A stretch of 62,354 nucleotides of DNA from an uncultured Lactobacillus sp. (GCA_947641735.1 CANRQR010000004.1:1-62354), one strand, 5' to 3'. Positions 37,160 through 46,038 are shown, numbered from the stretch's first letter. The notes: generated by a model from the letters alone, not told the origin. Translations and numbers: made by a program.

Positions 37160-37636
37160 ATGAATGTTTTCGATATTAACAACGCCATTGAAGAATTAGA
37201 ACAAAAAGATTTAGATCCAGAGGTTCTAGTAGATACCATTGAAAGTTTAAAACTCACTAGAGATCAAAAGCTTGATGGTGCAGCTGGACTATCTGACAAA
37301 TATGACAGCCAAATAAAATGGGCTAAAGAACGAATGACTGAACTTAGAGAGTTCATAAAAGTGTTAACCAATAAGAAGAACCGTCTTAATAGTTTTATTA
37401 CAGATGCAATGGATAACGCGGGATTAAAAGAGTTACAAACTGAACATCACATCTTAAAGCCACGGAATTATCGTGACTCGGTGATTGTTGAAGAAATTAA
37501 AAAATTGCCAATTGATTATGTCGTTGAAGAAAAGACTATCAAAGCAGATAAGAAGAAACTTTATGAAGATTTAAAAGCTGGTAAAGAAATTACTGGTGCC
37601 CACTTGAAAGCTAACAGAAAGACATTAATTAAGTAA
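37160..37636 (+). CDS. Siphovirus Gp157-family protein
   Basis: 158-residue protein with a long helical hairpin (residues 40-85, SQIKWAKERMTELREFIKVLTNK) followed by a beta-rich end; the pattern matches the Gp157 family found in early regions of Streptococcus and Lactobacillus phages and linked to resistance to superinfection. The ATG at 37160 with AGAGGAT is preferred over the upstream in-frame start at 37058. Confidence 0.75.
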   Translation: MNVFDINNAIEELEQKDLDPEVLVDTIESLKLTRDQKLDGAAGLSDKYDSQIKWAKERMTELREFIKVLTNKKNRLNSFITDAMDNAGLKELQTEHHILKPRNYRDSVIVEEIKKLPIDYVVEEKTIKADKKKLYEDLKAGKEITGAHLKANRKTLIK

Positions 37637-37651
37637 AAGAGGTAAAAAATT

Positions 37652-37924
37652 ATGTTTGAAAAAGAATTGAAATTAGATGCAGAAGATAAGAAACATTTAC
37701 AAAAACACTTTGATGACATCTTAAATGGTAAAGTTAAGAATTTCGTGATTTTAGGCTTAAACGATGAAACAGGAGAAGTTGTAAATCATGAATCAGGTCA
37801 CAGAATTATTCTCAATGGTTTATTACACGATGCCGTAAGAGGTAATGACTATCATGATAATGAAATGGATAAGAATGAAAGTATTAGTGGTCTAATGAAT
37901 AGAATTTTCAGTAATGGTGACTAA
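37652..37924 (+). CDS. Early phage protein, unknown function
   Basis: 90-residue acidic protein with a predicted helical N-terminus and beta centre (NFVILGLNDETGEVVNHE). Its TAA is directly followed by the ATG of the helicase gene. I do not recognise it. Confidence 0.6.
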   Translation: MFEKELKLDAEDKKHLQKHFDDILNGKVKNFVILGLNDETGEVVNHESGHRIILNGLLHDAVRGNDYHDNEMDKNESISGLMNRIFSNGD

Positions 37925-39314
37925 ATGTACGAATTAAGACCCTATCAAACCGATTTAATTAATAAAATTGTCGATTCGATGAAGAAAAAACATCGTGTAA
38001 TTATCGTTCAAAGCCCACCTCGAACAGGTAAGACAGTGAGTAATGGCTGAGATTGCCAGGAGAACTACTGAAAATAATAATCGTGTGATGTTTCTTATCC
38101 ATAGGCGTGAAGTCTTGGATCAAGCGATTAAAACTTTTAAAAATCAAGAAGTAAATTCTGATTTTTTAACAGCTGGTATGGTTCAGACCCTTACACGGAG
38201 AGTTGATAGATTACCAGTTCCTGATGTGATTTTAGTTGATGAAGCACATCATGCTTTAGCTAAGTCATATCAAAATATTTTGAATAGGTTTCCTAACGCA
38301 ATTATTTTGCTTTTCACGGCTACACCACACAGGACAGGTCGACAGCAGCTTGATCAAATTGCAGATGACATTATTGTTGGTCAGTCAATTCATAGGCTTA
38401 CTGAACAAGGATTTCTTGCACCATTTAAGTATTTTCAGCCACCCGGCGATTTTAATGAAAAAGTTTTAAAGCGTGGAAGTACTGGAGATTACACTGCTGA
38501 ATCAATGCAGGAAGCTATGTCTACTAAAATTTTTGGTCACATTGTTAAGCAGTATAAAAGAATTGCTAAAGGGATACAGGCAGTAGTTTATACATATTCG
38601 GTTGATTCGGCTATCAAAATAGCTACTGAATTTAATTCTGCGGGGATTTCAGCAATTGAAGTAGATGGAACGACTACAAAAGAAAAACGTGATAGAGCGG
38701 TGCGTAAATTTCGAGATCAAGAAATTAAGATACTGGTTAACGTTAATTTGTTCACTGAAGGTGTGGACCTACCTAATGTGGATTGTGTCATTATGGCACG
38801 TCCTACAGCATCACTCGCATTGTACCTCCAGTTTTCAATGAGGTGTTTAAATCCACGTGAAGGCAAGACGGCCATCATCATTGACCACGCTAATAACTTT
38901 AAGAAATTTGGCTATCCTGATGATGATCGGGATTGGAAGTTAGCTATTAAATCTGGAAAACAAAAGAGTAAAACATTGCTTAAAGATCCAGGATTATCAA
39001 TTGTTACTTGTGATTATTGCTTTGCAGTCGTAAGAGCAGCAGATGTTAAAGATGGTAAATGCCCAATTTGTGGTAAGCCGATTAAAGTCCATGAAGCTAA
39101 GCCTATAAGTGATGTTGATTTAGTTGAAGCAACGAAGGCTAGAAAAGAACATATCAAGAAGATTATTCAAGATCAAGTGATGACCAATGTAGTTGATAAG
39201 TCTGTTAATGAACTGAAGTCAATGAGTGAACTAGTAGCATACGGAAAATTACATGGTTATAAGCCAGGCTGGGCCTGGTTTCAAGCTAAAAGAAAGGGTT
39301 TGATTAAAGGATGA
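37925..39314 (+). pseudogene. DEAD/DEAH-box helicase interrupted by a frameshift
   Basis: The gene starts at ATG 37925 with MYELRPYQTDLINKIV and contains the Walker A motif PPRTGKTV, but the frame stops at TGA 38048. The rest continues one base later from 38040 as V-M-A-E-I-A-R-R to 39314, with DEAH (VDEAHHAL), TATPHRTG, the helicase C domain (SMRCLNPREGKT) and a four-cysteine zinc ribbon (CDYC, CPIC). One inserted base between 38036 and 38040 explains it. As written, ATP-binding motif and helicase body are on separate frames. No slippery heptamer is visible. Confidence 0.85.
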
Positions 39315-39511
39315 GAATTAGAGTTCATTGGGAAAACTTAGACATATATGAAAATGAACAAGAACAAGAAGCTAATCATGAAGATCTAGTATTAGATGAT
39401 GATACTTCGCCTGAAGAAATTGAACAAGTAGCTAAAGAAGTGATTAATGATCATTTTGCATGGTCATGGTGGAAGATTGACGAAAAGGAATGTGAAAATA
39501 ATGGCAACTAA
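39311..39511 (+). CDS. Small acidic phage protein
   Basis: 66-residue product very rich in Glu and Asp, starting ATGA over the helicase stop. No known domain. Acidic small proteins of this kind are common in phage early operons. Confidence 0.55.
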   Translation: MRIRVHWENLDIYENEQEQEANHEDLVLDDDTSPEEIEQVAKEVINDHFAWSWWKIDEKECENNGN

Positions 39512-39665
39512 AAATATGCATAAAAATGTAGAAGCAATTATTGAAAATATAAAAAATTTTGATAAACAAACAAATTTAAATTGGGATCCTATTATTAAAA
39601 CAAAGACATATATATCAAGTAACCATAAATCAATTGAAATATCGATTGAATACGATGAACTTTAA
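39501..39665 (+). CDS. Small phage protein
   Basis: 54-residue product from ATG 39501, behind AAGGAA; an in-frame upstream start at 39447 would overlap its neighbour by 65 bases and is less likely. Helical N-terminal half, beta C-terminal half. Function unknown. Confidence 0.5.
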   Translation: MATKNMHKNVEAIIENIKNFDKQTNLNWDPIIKTKTYISSNHKSIEISIEYDEL

Positions 39666-39682
39666 ACAGGAGGATATTTAAG

Positions 39683-39826
39683 ATGAAAGTAAAAATTATT
39701 GGTGGTCTTGATGCATTTGAAGATCGAATTAATGATTTTATCAAGAACAAGAAAGTAATTGATATTAAATATCAAGACAATTCAGAAGTAATTTCAGCAT
39801 TAATCATGTATGAGGAGGACAAATAA
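39683..39826 (+). CDS. Cse60-like small protein, copy 1
   Basis: 47-residue product behind AGGAGG, beginning MKVKIIGGLDAFEDRINDFI and ending SALIMYEED. This alternation resembles the short Cse60-type proteins carried by phages, but the assignment is from pattern only. A second related ORF is at 44864. It ends directly on the ATG of the ATPase gene. Confidence 0.55.
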   Translation: MKVKIIGGLDAFEDRINDFIKNKKVIDIKYQDNSEVISALIMYEEDK

Positions 39827-40594
39827 ATGATTCAATTACCAAAAGTAGCAACGCTAAAGCCTAAATCACAGCCCCACAACTTTTTTATCTGGGGTGAAAC
39901 CATGAGTGGGAAATCTTACTTTTCGAGTTATTTCCCTAATCCATTAGTTTTAAATACTGATGGGAATTCAGAACAAGGTCAAGCGCCAAGTATTCAAATC
40001 CGAAATGTTAGGGATGCAAACGGAAAATTACAACAATCGGCAATTAAGCAGCTAAATGATATTATCACAGCTCTTCAAATTGAAAATCCACAGCGCCCAG
40101 CAGACCAACGCTTTAAGACAATCGTTATTGATGTTATTGATGATATTTGTGTAATGATTGAGCAAGCCATCTGTTTAGATGCAGGTGTGCAAGCTTTATC
40201 AGATATTGCATATGGCAAAGGCTATGCAATGTTTAATACAGCTCTTCAACAATTCGTCATGGATCTTAAAGCACTGCCTATGAATGTAATCTACATCAGT
40301 CGGGAAATCAGTACCACAGATGAAAATACAGGTATTACAACTTACAGACAGTCTTTAAAGGATAAGTATTACAACATGGTCAATGGAAACTGTGATCTAG
40401 TTATTAGAACTTCAAAAGTTGGAGCTGGTCAAAATATTCATTACATGCGTGAAGTAAAAGCAGCTAGAACAAAATATTTACCGGGAAACATCACTAACAA
40501 GCGAGTGTTAGATCTATTGCTTACTTGTGAGGGAATGTTTAGCGATGAAGTCTTAAAGAAGTATAAAGAAAACAAAAAGAAGGAGAGTAAGTAA
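39827..40594 (+). CDS. AAA ATPase, phage recombination type (Sak4-like)
   Basis: 255-residue RecA-fold ATPase with Walker A GETMSGKSYF (residues 24-33) and a Walker B in FKTIVIDVIDD. Together with the following DUF669 gene this is the usual pair in Lactobacillus phages, where the ATPase is thought to be a Sak4-type single-strand annealing or recombination factor. TAATG overlap with the next gene. Confidence 0.8.
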   Translation: MIQLPKVATLKPKSQPHNFFIWGETMSGKSYFSSYFPNPLVLNTDGNSEQGQAPSIQIRNVRDANGKLQQSAIKQLNDIITALQIENPQRPADQRFKTIVIDVIDDICVMIEQAICLDAGVQALSDIAYGKGYAMFNTALQQFVMDLKALPMNVIYISREISTTDENTGITTYRQSLKDKYYNMVNGNCDLVIRTSKVGAGQNIHYMREVKAARTKYLPGNITNKRVLDLLLTCEGMFSDEVLKKYKENKKKESK

Positions 40595-41181
40595 TGGGAT
40601 TATTAGAAGCATTAAACAAAGTAAAAAGCGAAAAATACGATCCTAAGAAAGATGATATTAGCTCAGGATTTCAGCCTATTCCTGATGGAACTTATACAGT
40701 AACTTTAAGTGGAGTTAACCACGGTGTTTGGGAGAAAAGTGGAACTGATTTTGTAAGATTTTCTTTTGATGTAGTAACTGGAGAACAAGCTGGTCGTCAA
40801 GAACATATCACACCAATTCTTGCATCTAAAAAGTCGAATGGTGACCCAATGCCAGAATCAGTGCTTGCTCGAAGTATCAAAATGGTTCAAAAAATTGGCG
40901 CTATGGTTGGCTTTGATGTTCCTGATAAGGTTTTTATGGGAGCCAATGAAAGCGAAGATTACGAAATGATTCAAAATGAGTTTCGTGAAGCTGGCGTTAT
41001 TGGTAAGTTGCTTAAACTAACAATTAAATCAACCCCAAACAAAAAAGATCCACATAATCCCTGGCGCAACTATAAATTTGAAGAAGCTGAACAACCTACC
41101 ACAGCGAACGTTGAAGACCCATTCAAAGATGCAGCTACTGGCATGGAAATTACAGATGACGATCTGCCATTTGGAAAATAA
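40594..41181 (+). CDS. DUF669 protein (putative ssDNA-binding partner)
   Basis: 195-residue protein with the DUF669 features PIPDGTYTVTLSGV and FVRFSFDVVTGEQAGR, followed by an acidic C-terminal end (EITDDDLPFGK) as in single-strand binding proteins, where DDLPF interacts with partner enzymes. It is translationally coupled to the ATPase. The SSB-like role is inference from the tail and context. Confidence 0.78.
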   Translation: MGLLEALNKVKSEKYDPKKDDISSGFQPIPDGTYTVTLSGVNHGVWEKSGTDFVRFSFDVVTGEQAGRQEHITPILASKKSNGDPMPESVLARSIKMVQKIGAMVGFDVPDKVFMGANESEDYEMIQNEFREAGVIGKLLKLTIKSTPNKKDPHNPWRNYKFEEAEQPTTANVEDPFKDAATGMEITDDDLPFGK

Positions 41182-41192
41182 GGAGGAATTGA

Positions 41193-41504
41193 ATGATGAA
41201 TATTAAATATCCAAAAACAGAAATAATGATTGTCCTAGGTAGTAAAGTTTATCCACTCTATACTAGTCTTTCTGTTAACGAGGTACATGATTTTATGCGT
41301 GCAGCACATCGAGAGGATTTCTTGATTTTTCCTACTGCTATTAATAAAGAACATGGTAATGGCCTATGGTATCCAGGATGTGGATCAGATCCAATTTGGA
41401 CAGATTGGGAAGTTAAGAAAAATGCAATTAAATCAATTATTAAATTACCAGAGCCTAAGGTAAGAATTGATTATAACGTTGATTCTGATAACTATGAGTT
41501 CTAA
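41193..41504 (+). CDS. Phage protein, unknown function
   Basis: 103-residue product with ATG codons at 41193 and 41196 behind AGGAGG. Short beta and helical segments; GLWYPGCGSDPIWTDW is a distinctive motif I do not recognise. Located between the recombination pair and the primase. Confidence 0.55.
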   Translation: MMNIKYPKTEIMIVLGSKVYPLYTSLSVNEVHDFMRAAHREDFLIFPTAINKEHGNGLWYPGCGSDPIWTDWEVKKNAIKSIIKLPEPKVRIDYNVDSDNYEF

Positions 41505-41506
41505 TT

Positions 41507-42307
41507 ATGTTAGTTAATTTAGTAAATTATGCTGTGAGCTATGCAAATCGTGGCTTCAGTGTAATCCCAATTGGTCAAAATAAAAAGCCACTAATAAAGT
41601 TTGCTGGTAAGCCACCGCTTACTCCTAATGAAATTAGAAAGATATGGCAAAAATATCCTCTGGCAAATATTGCACTTAAAACTGATAAATTTTTCGTAAT
41701 TGATGTTGATCGTCATGGTGGTGAAGTTGATGGCATGGAGTCAATCAAAAAACTAAATCATGATGAATGGTTTGAAGATACTCTTACAGAAAGAACAGCA
41801 CACAATGGTTTTCATTTCTTCTTTGCCAAACCTAAAGATATGAAAATTAGTCAAAACATTGGCATCTTACCGAGCGTTGACCTTAAAGCTCACGAAAATA
41901 ACTATGTTGTTGTAGCGCCTAGTAGTTTAGGTGATAAGAAATATCAGTGGCTTAACAATGCACCAATGAAAGCACCCCCGCAGGGGTTGCTTGATCTGAT
42001 AAAAGACAAGCAAAGAGATATGCCACCTACTTTAGTTGCTGAAGTTCTGCAAGGAATGCGAAAACGTACTAAGACAACAGATCTTTTTGAGACTATCGTT
42101 CAAGGTTTTGGCGATAAAGGTAAACGTAACGACAATCTGGCAAGTTTTATGGGCGGCTTACTCATGCGGAATGTTGATCCTTATGCAGCAGCTAAATTAG
42201 CGATGATAGCAAATGATAATTCTTCCGATCCATTACCAATAAATGAGGTAGAAAGAACTGTTAATTCGATGATTGAAAAAGAAAATAGAAAGAGGGGTAT
42301 TTCGTGA
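41507..42307 (+). CDS. Prim-pol domain primase/polymerase
   Basis: 266-residue protein with the bifunctional primase/polymerase N-terminal fold: FSVIPIGQNKKPLIKFAG, the catalytic pair in FVIDVDRHGG, the histidine in TAHNGFHFFF and VVVAPSSLG. It primes phage DNA replication, working with the VapE/D5 helicase that follows (four-base overlap). Confidence 0.88.
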   Translation: MLVNLVNYAVSYANRGFSVIPIGQNKKPLIKFAGKPPLTPNEIRKIWQKYPLANIALKTDKFFVIDVDRHGGEVDGMESIKKLNHDEWFEDTLTERTAHNGFHFFFAKPKDMKISQNIGILPSVDLKAHENNYVVVAPSSLGDKKYQWLNNAPMKAPPQGLLDLIKDKQRDMPPTLVAEVLQGMRKRTKTTDLFETIVQGFGDKGKRNDNLASFMGGLLMRNVDPYAAAKLAMIANDNSSDPLPINEVERTVNSMIEKENRKRGIS

Positions 42308-43623
42308 CAGACAAAAAGATTCTGAACTTAAATAAAGAAGAAGCTGATAAACTTCAAAAAAGTGAAAATAAAAAATCAATTTTTGAACGAACTGCAGCTG
42401 GTGCTTTGCGAACTACCTCTGTTAAGAATGTTGTCTTAATTCTTAAAACAGATCCTAACTTAAAAGATCTATTTAGGTTTAATGAGTTTACACAAGAAAT
42501 CGATGTTGTTAGAGATACCAAGATCAAAACGCAACTAGGATTAATTACGATTAGCACAGGTCAATATACCGATCAGGCAATCAACTCCATTGAACTTTAT
42601 ATTGAATCGTCTTCAAAATATAATGGCGCAAGTTTTAAAAATAATGTTATTGATCAAGCAATTACTAATGTTGCTTATATGGATTCATATAATCCGGTTA
42701 TCGATTACATGAATGAAGCTTATGTTAAATGGGATAAAAAAGAGCGGCTTGATAAATTATTTGTTGAGTATCTGGGAGCACCATATGATGAAACGACTTT
42801 CTTAATTACGGAATTGTGGTTTATGGGAGCAGTAGCCAAGGCTTTTAATCCTAAAACTAAGTTTGACTTTGTACTTGATTTAGTAGGTGGTCAAGGTGTA
42901 GGTAAAACTTCACTACTTCAAAAGTTAGCGCCGCTAGGTTTATATACTGATCAATTTAATACATTTTCAAATAAAGATGACTTTGAAGTTATGAAGAATG
43001 CACTAATTGTCAATGATGATGAAATGACAGCAAGTAATTCAGCTAGCTTTGAAGAAATTAAAAAATTCATCACTATGCAAAGCTTTGAATACCGTAAAGC
43101 TTATGCACGTAAGTCAGAAACTTTCTTAAAGAAATTTGTTTTAGCAAGAACTACTAATGAAGTTCGTCACTTAAAAGACAGATCAGGTGATAGAAGATTT
43201 ATTTCAATTTTCGCTAATGGAAAACGACAAAAGAAATCTCCTATTACTGATTTATCTGATGAGTACGTACAACAAGTATGGGGCGAAGCGGTTCATTTGT
43301 ATAAGAGCATTAAAGATCCATTTTTACTTACTGAATATCAACGAGAATTACTTGAAGAGAACCGAAAACAATTCCGTTATACTTCTGGGCTTGAAGATGA
43401 ACTTAATACTGTACTTGAAAATAAATTTAAGGATAAAGAATTTATCCCTAATTATGATTTAGCATTTGAATTATTTGCCGATCAAGATGCATTAAGTAGA
43501 AATTCAAAAGATGCACGAGATATTCGATATTATATGGAGCACTTAGGTTATGAAGTAGGCGCTAGGACAAAAATAAATGGAAAAATAGTTAGAGGATTTA
43601 AGACGGTAGTCAATAAAAACTAG
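42304..43623 (+). CDS. VapE/D5-family replicative helicase
   Basis: 439-residue phage SF3-like or VirE-family ATPase with Walker A GGQGVGKTS near residue 199, Walker B region ALIVNDDEM, and sensor segment VLARTTNEVRHLKDRSGDRRF. It starts at GTG 42304, overlapping the primase. The pair forms the replication module; a repeat-rich region just downstream may be the origin. Confidence 0.88.
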   Translation: MTDKKILNLNKEEADKLQKSENKKSIFERTAAGALRTTSVKNVVLILKTDPNLKDLFRFNEFTQEIDVVRDTKIKTQLGLITISTGQYTDQAINSIELYIESSSKYNGASFKNNVIDQAITNVAYMDSYNPVIDYMNEAYVKWDKKERLDKLFVEYLGAPYDETTFLITELWFMGAVAKAFNPKTKFDFVLDLVGGQGVGKTSLLQKLAPLGLYTDQFNTFSNKDDFEVMKNALIVNDDEMTASNSASFEEIKKFITMQSFEYRKAYARKSETFLKKFVLARTTNEVRHLKDRSGDRRFISIFANGKRQKKSPITDLSDEYVQQVWGEAVHLYKSIKDPFLLTEYQRELLEENRKQFRYTSGLEDELNTVLENKFKDKEFIPNYDLAFELFADQDALSRNSKDARDIRYYMEHLGYEVGARTKINGKIVRGFKTVVNKN

Positions 43624-43633
43624 TTAGGTGACA

Positions 43634-43876
43634 GTTACTGTAACCCTTAAAATCCCTAATATTAGTAGACTTATGATGCTTAATGACACTACTACAGTAA
43701 ATATCTAATAAAAGTAAATAAATAATATATATATAAATATATAGGGGCTTATAGCTTATAAAGAGTTTTTGAAAAGTTACTGTCAATTTTTTGTTAATTA
43801 AAGCTTTAAATCTCTTATGGCTGTAGAGATTAAAGGGAGTTACAGTACTTCATTTTACTAGCACCCTACCGTTACC
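43634..43876. other. Candidate replication origin region
   Basis: A 268-base gap after the VapE gene. It has a palindrome GTTACTGTAAC (43634-43644) and related copies ACAGTAA (43694), GTTACTGT (43776), GTTACAGTA (43839) and GTTACC (43871), on both sides of an almost pure A/T stretch (43708-43744). Iterons around an A/T-rich block next to primase and helicase genes fit an origin. Not proven. Confidence 0.45.
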
Positions 43877-43891
43877 TTTTTGAGGAAAATT

Positions 43892-44212
43892 ATGAGAAAG
43901 AAAAGAAAAAAGAGAATATACGCTGAAGAAAAATACAACACTAATGTTCAAAATTACCGAGGTATTAAATTTAAACTAATCGTATATACAGAAAATCATT
44001 TTGCAGCACTACGTGCTAAGAGATTTTTATTGATATCAGATAAAGAAGACGAACCATCTCAAAATTTCTGGATACCGAATTGTTATTTAGAAGCTGACGG
44101 TACTCTTAAGCCTAACGTATTTGTTGACTGGATTTTCGTAAAATGTGCTAGAGCTAATAAATTGAAGTATGCGGGGATTGAAATACCGGACTGGATGCGA
44201 GGTAAATTATGA
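43892..44212 (+). CDS. Phage protein, unknown function
   Basis: 106-residue product from ATG 43892 behind TGAGGAAA; the in-frame TTG at 43880 lies before that site. A basic N-terminus (MRKKRKKRIYAEEKY) precedes a mixed alpha/beta domain with NFWIPNCYLEADG. ATGA overlap with the next gene. Family unknown. Confidence 0.55.
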   Translation: MRKKRKKRIYAEEKYNTNVQNYRGIKFKLIVYTENHFAALRAKRFLLISDKEDEPSQNFWIPNCYLEADGTLKPNVFVDWIFVKCARANKLKYAGIEIPDWMRGKL

Positions 44213-44391
44213 ACATGAAAATGACTGTGAATGATGCAAAAGTGATACTAGGTTTTCTATTATTTATCTCATTGATATGGGCTGGATATAATTCTGAACA
44301 TTCAGATAATAAAAGTTTACAAACAGTAACATCATTTTTGTTAGGCTCAATAGTATTTATGCTTATGTTTTATATAGTTTTTAGTTATTGA
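44209..44391 (+). CDS. Small membrane protein
   Basis: 60-residue product with two hydrophobic helices (KVILGFLLFISLIWAGY and FLLGSIVFMLMFYIVFS). ATGA overlap with the previous gene. Function unknown. Confidence 0.55.
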   Translation: MNMKMTVNDAKVILGFLLFISLIWAGYNSEHSDNKSLQTVTSFLLGSIVFMLMFYIVFSY

Positions 44392-44400
44392 GGTTTATAA

Positions 44401-44640
44401 ATGAAAACTAAATTTAAAATGCCAGAAGTTGGCGATCATATTTTGCTAAAACTAACTATTCATACATTAGAGAATGAATGTTTGCTAACTAAACTTGAAG
44501 ATGAAGAATATTGTGTAATTAATTTGGAAAATGGAAAAGGAATACGTGATGAAAACGATGATTTAATTTGTTCTGATTCAATTCCAGAGCTTTTAGGAGA
44601 ATTACAACAATACTATTTTATTTATTTAATGGAGAATTAA
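44401..44640 (+). CDS. Small phage protein
   Basis: 79-residue acidic protein (MPEVGDHILLKLTIHT near the start, beta-rich). No recognised domain; in the tight chain of small genes between origin and late regulator. Confidence 0.5.
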   Translation: MKTKFKMPEVGDHILLKLTIHTLENECLLTKLEDEEYCVINLENGKGIRDENDDLICSDSIPELLGELQQYYFIYLMEN

Positions 44641-44642
44641 TA

Positions 44643-44864
44643 ATGGTAAATAATGCAAATAAAACATTAAACGGACAACAACTATCTTTTAATGCAGGGA
44701 TTGAAAACTTTAAGGCAGACGGCGATATCGTAACAATTACTTTAGATGCTGATGCTAAGCAACTGGATTTAAATATTTTAAATAAAATTTCTTTAAACCC
44801 ATTAACTGTTGATTTTACTAGTATTCAAACAGAACTGTTACCTCAAGAAAGTGAGAAAAAATAA
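44643..44864 (+). CDS. Small phage protein
   Basis: 73-residue acidic protein with repeated short strands (GDIVTITLDADAKQLDLN). Its stop codon overlaps the next ATG. Unknown function. Confidence 0.5.
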   Translation: MVNNANKTLNGQQLSFNAGIENFKADGDIVTITLDADAKQLDLNILNKISLNPLTVDFTSIQTELLPQESEKK

Positions 44865-45022
44865 TGAAATTATTTGTTTTTGAATGTAATAATCATATAG
44901 ATAAATTTATTAAAGATATTAACGATTGGGTAAATTTGCATAAAGAGATTACAATTATCGATTATGACTTTGGATATGATAATAACGGTCTTTTAAAAAC
45001 AGTGGTGGTGAAGTGGAAATGA
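44864..45022 (+). CDS. Cse60-like small protein, copy 2
   Basis: 52-residue product, MKLFVFECNNHIDKFIKDINDW followed by TIIDYDFGY and TVVVKWK (shown in parts). It shares layout with the 47-residue product at 39683, including an I-x-D-W/F near residue 20 and a final beta strand. Coupled by four-base overlaps to both neighbours. Confidence 0.5.
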   Translation: MKLFVFECNNHIDKFIKDINDWVNLHKEITIIDYDFGYDNNGLLKTVVVKWK

Positions 45023-45183
45023 TTACTGATGCAATATATGAATTAAAAAAGCTATTTTGTCATCATGAATATGTTTATCGAACAACTCCATATTTTTTAC
45101 CTTATATGGATTGGTATGAATGTAGAAAATGTGGTCGAAGAGTTTATAATCCACCTAAAGAATTGGTGGTGCATGATGACTGA
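45019..45183 (+). CDS. Small zinc-ribbon-like protein
   Basis: 54-residue product from ATG 45019. It has CHHEY near residue 20 and ECRKCGRRVY near residue 40, a plausible metal-binding set. Overlaps the previous and next genes. Function unknown. Confidence 0.55.
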   Translation: MITDAIYELKKLFCHHEYVYRTTPYFLPYMDWYECRKCGRRVYNPPKELVVHDD

Positions 45184-45511
45184 ACATGAAATTCAAAAAT
45201 TAATTCAGGTAGCATTATCACAGCATAAATGTAGTGTATTTCGTACAAACGTGGGAAAAGTTCAAACGATTGATAAAAGGTGGTTTGATACGGGACTACC
45301 TCAAGGATTTCCTGATTTAATGGGGTATCGTTGGGTAGATAACCAGATTTTTATGATTGAGGTTAAATCTAAAACGGGAAAACCTCGTAAGGATCAGTTA
45401 CGATTTCATGATTTTTTACAATCTCATAATGTAATTCATGGAATTGCTAGGTCAGTGAAAGATGCTTTGATGATTGTTGATGGTGGTTTAGTCGGATACG
45501 GCTATGATTAG
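45173..45511 (+). CDS. VRR-NUC domain nuclease
   Basis: 112-residue stand-alone VRR-NUC domain. GFPDLMG supplies the Asp and FMIEVKSKTGKPRKDQ supplies the E-x-K and the downstream Gln of the PD-(D/E)xK fold. These nucleases are common just before the late regulator in lactobacillar phages and act on branched DNA. ATG 45173 or 45176 fits; the in-frame codon at 45065 is too far upstream and overlaps another gene. Confidence 0.85.
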   Translation: MMTEHEIQKLIQVALSQHKCSVFRTNVGKVQTIDKRWFDTGLPQGFPDLMGYRWVDNQIFMIEVKSKTGKPRKDQLRFHDFLQSHNVIHGIARSVKDALMIVDGGLVGYGYD

Positions 45512-45531
45512 TAATGATTGAGGGAGAACAA

Positions 45532-45975
45532 ATGAGTTTTTGGGATTTACCAGATAAAGATGAAACAGCAGCTAATGTTGATGCCTTTTTAAAGGGCCAG
45601 ATTTATCGATTAGCTAGACAAGCTGGTTGTAAATTGACTGATATTGCAAGTCCTGATTTCTCTAATCCTTCAGTTACAAGAAGTAGAAGTAATAATGTAG
45701 AAGCTAAGATGTATAAAGGCTTGCAAGCGATCGAAGCTTTACAGGCAATTAGGTATACGATGGATAAGACATATGGTTTATCTCCTCAAATTTTAATTAA
45801 GTATTATATTCAACATAAGCCAGTTCATGTGATTAATCGTGAATTATTAATTGATCATGATTCATTCAGAACACTTAAGACTAAGGCTTTGTGTGAGTTC
45901 GCTGATTGTTGGAATAACACCCAAGAAGTATTTGATTGGGATGATGAGGATAAACTTGATTTACAAGTCTACTGA
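45532..45975 (+). CDS. ArpU-family late transcription regulator
   Basis: 147-residue protein beginning MSFWDLPDKDETAANVDAFL, with a middle helical part and a sigma-70 region-4-like end (HVINRELLIDHDSFRTLKTKAL). ArpU-type proteins switch on phage late genes. The start at 45532 fits AGGGAGA. Directly after its stop lies a phased repeat array that is probably its binding site. Confidence 0.78.
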   Translation: MSFWDLPDKDETAANVDAFLKGQIYRLARQAGCKLTDIASPDFSNPSVTRSRSNNVEAKMYKGLQAIEALQAIRYTMDKTYGLSPQILIKYYIQHKPVHVINRELLIDHDSFRTLKTKALCEFADCWNNTQEVFDWDDEDKLDLQVY

Positions 45976-46009
45976 ACAATGACTGAAATTTTACTGAAAT
46001 TGTTCTGAT
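45971..46009 (+). promoter_or_regulatory. ACTGAA array, likely ArpU operator
   Basis: ACTGAA at 45971, 45982 and 45993, exactly 11 bp apart, with a degenerate TCTGAT at 46004 as a fourth step of 11. One copy per helical turn suggests cooperative binding on one DNA face. A -10-like CATAAT lies at 46031. Confidence 0.6.
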
Positions 46010-46030
46010 CTCATCATGATTGCAATCGTG

Positions 46031-46038
46031 CATAATAT
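46031..46038 (+). promoter_or_regulatory. Late promoter -10 candidate
   Basis: CATAATAT, 22 bases after the ACTGAA array; no consensus -35 is present, as expected for an activator-dependent promoter. Confidence 0.4.

Noticed and set aside
43624..43891. Hidden protein gene in the gap after VapE
   Set aside because: All frames are broken by frequent stops and the A/T-rich block is non-coding in character.
45065..45172. Longer N-terminus of the VRR-NUC protein
   Set aside because: It overlaps the zinc-ribbon gene in another frame and has no family match; ATG 45173 has a ribosome-binding site.
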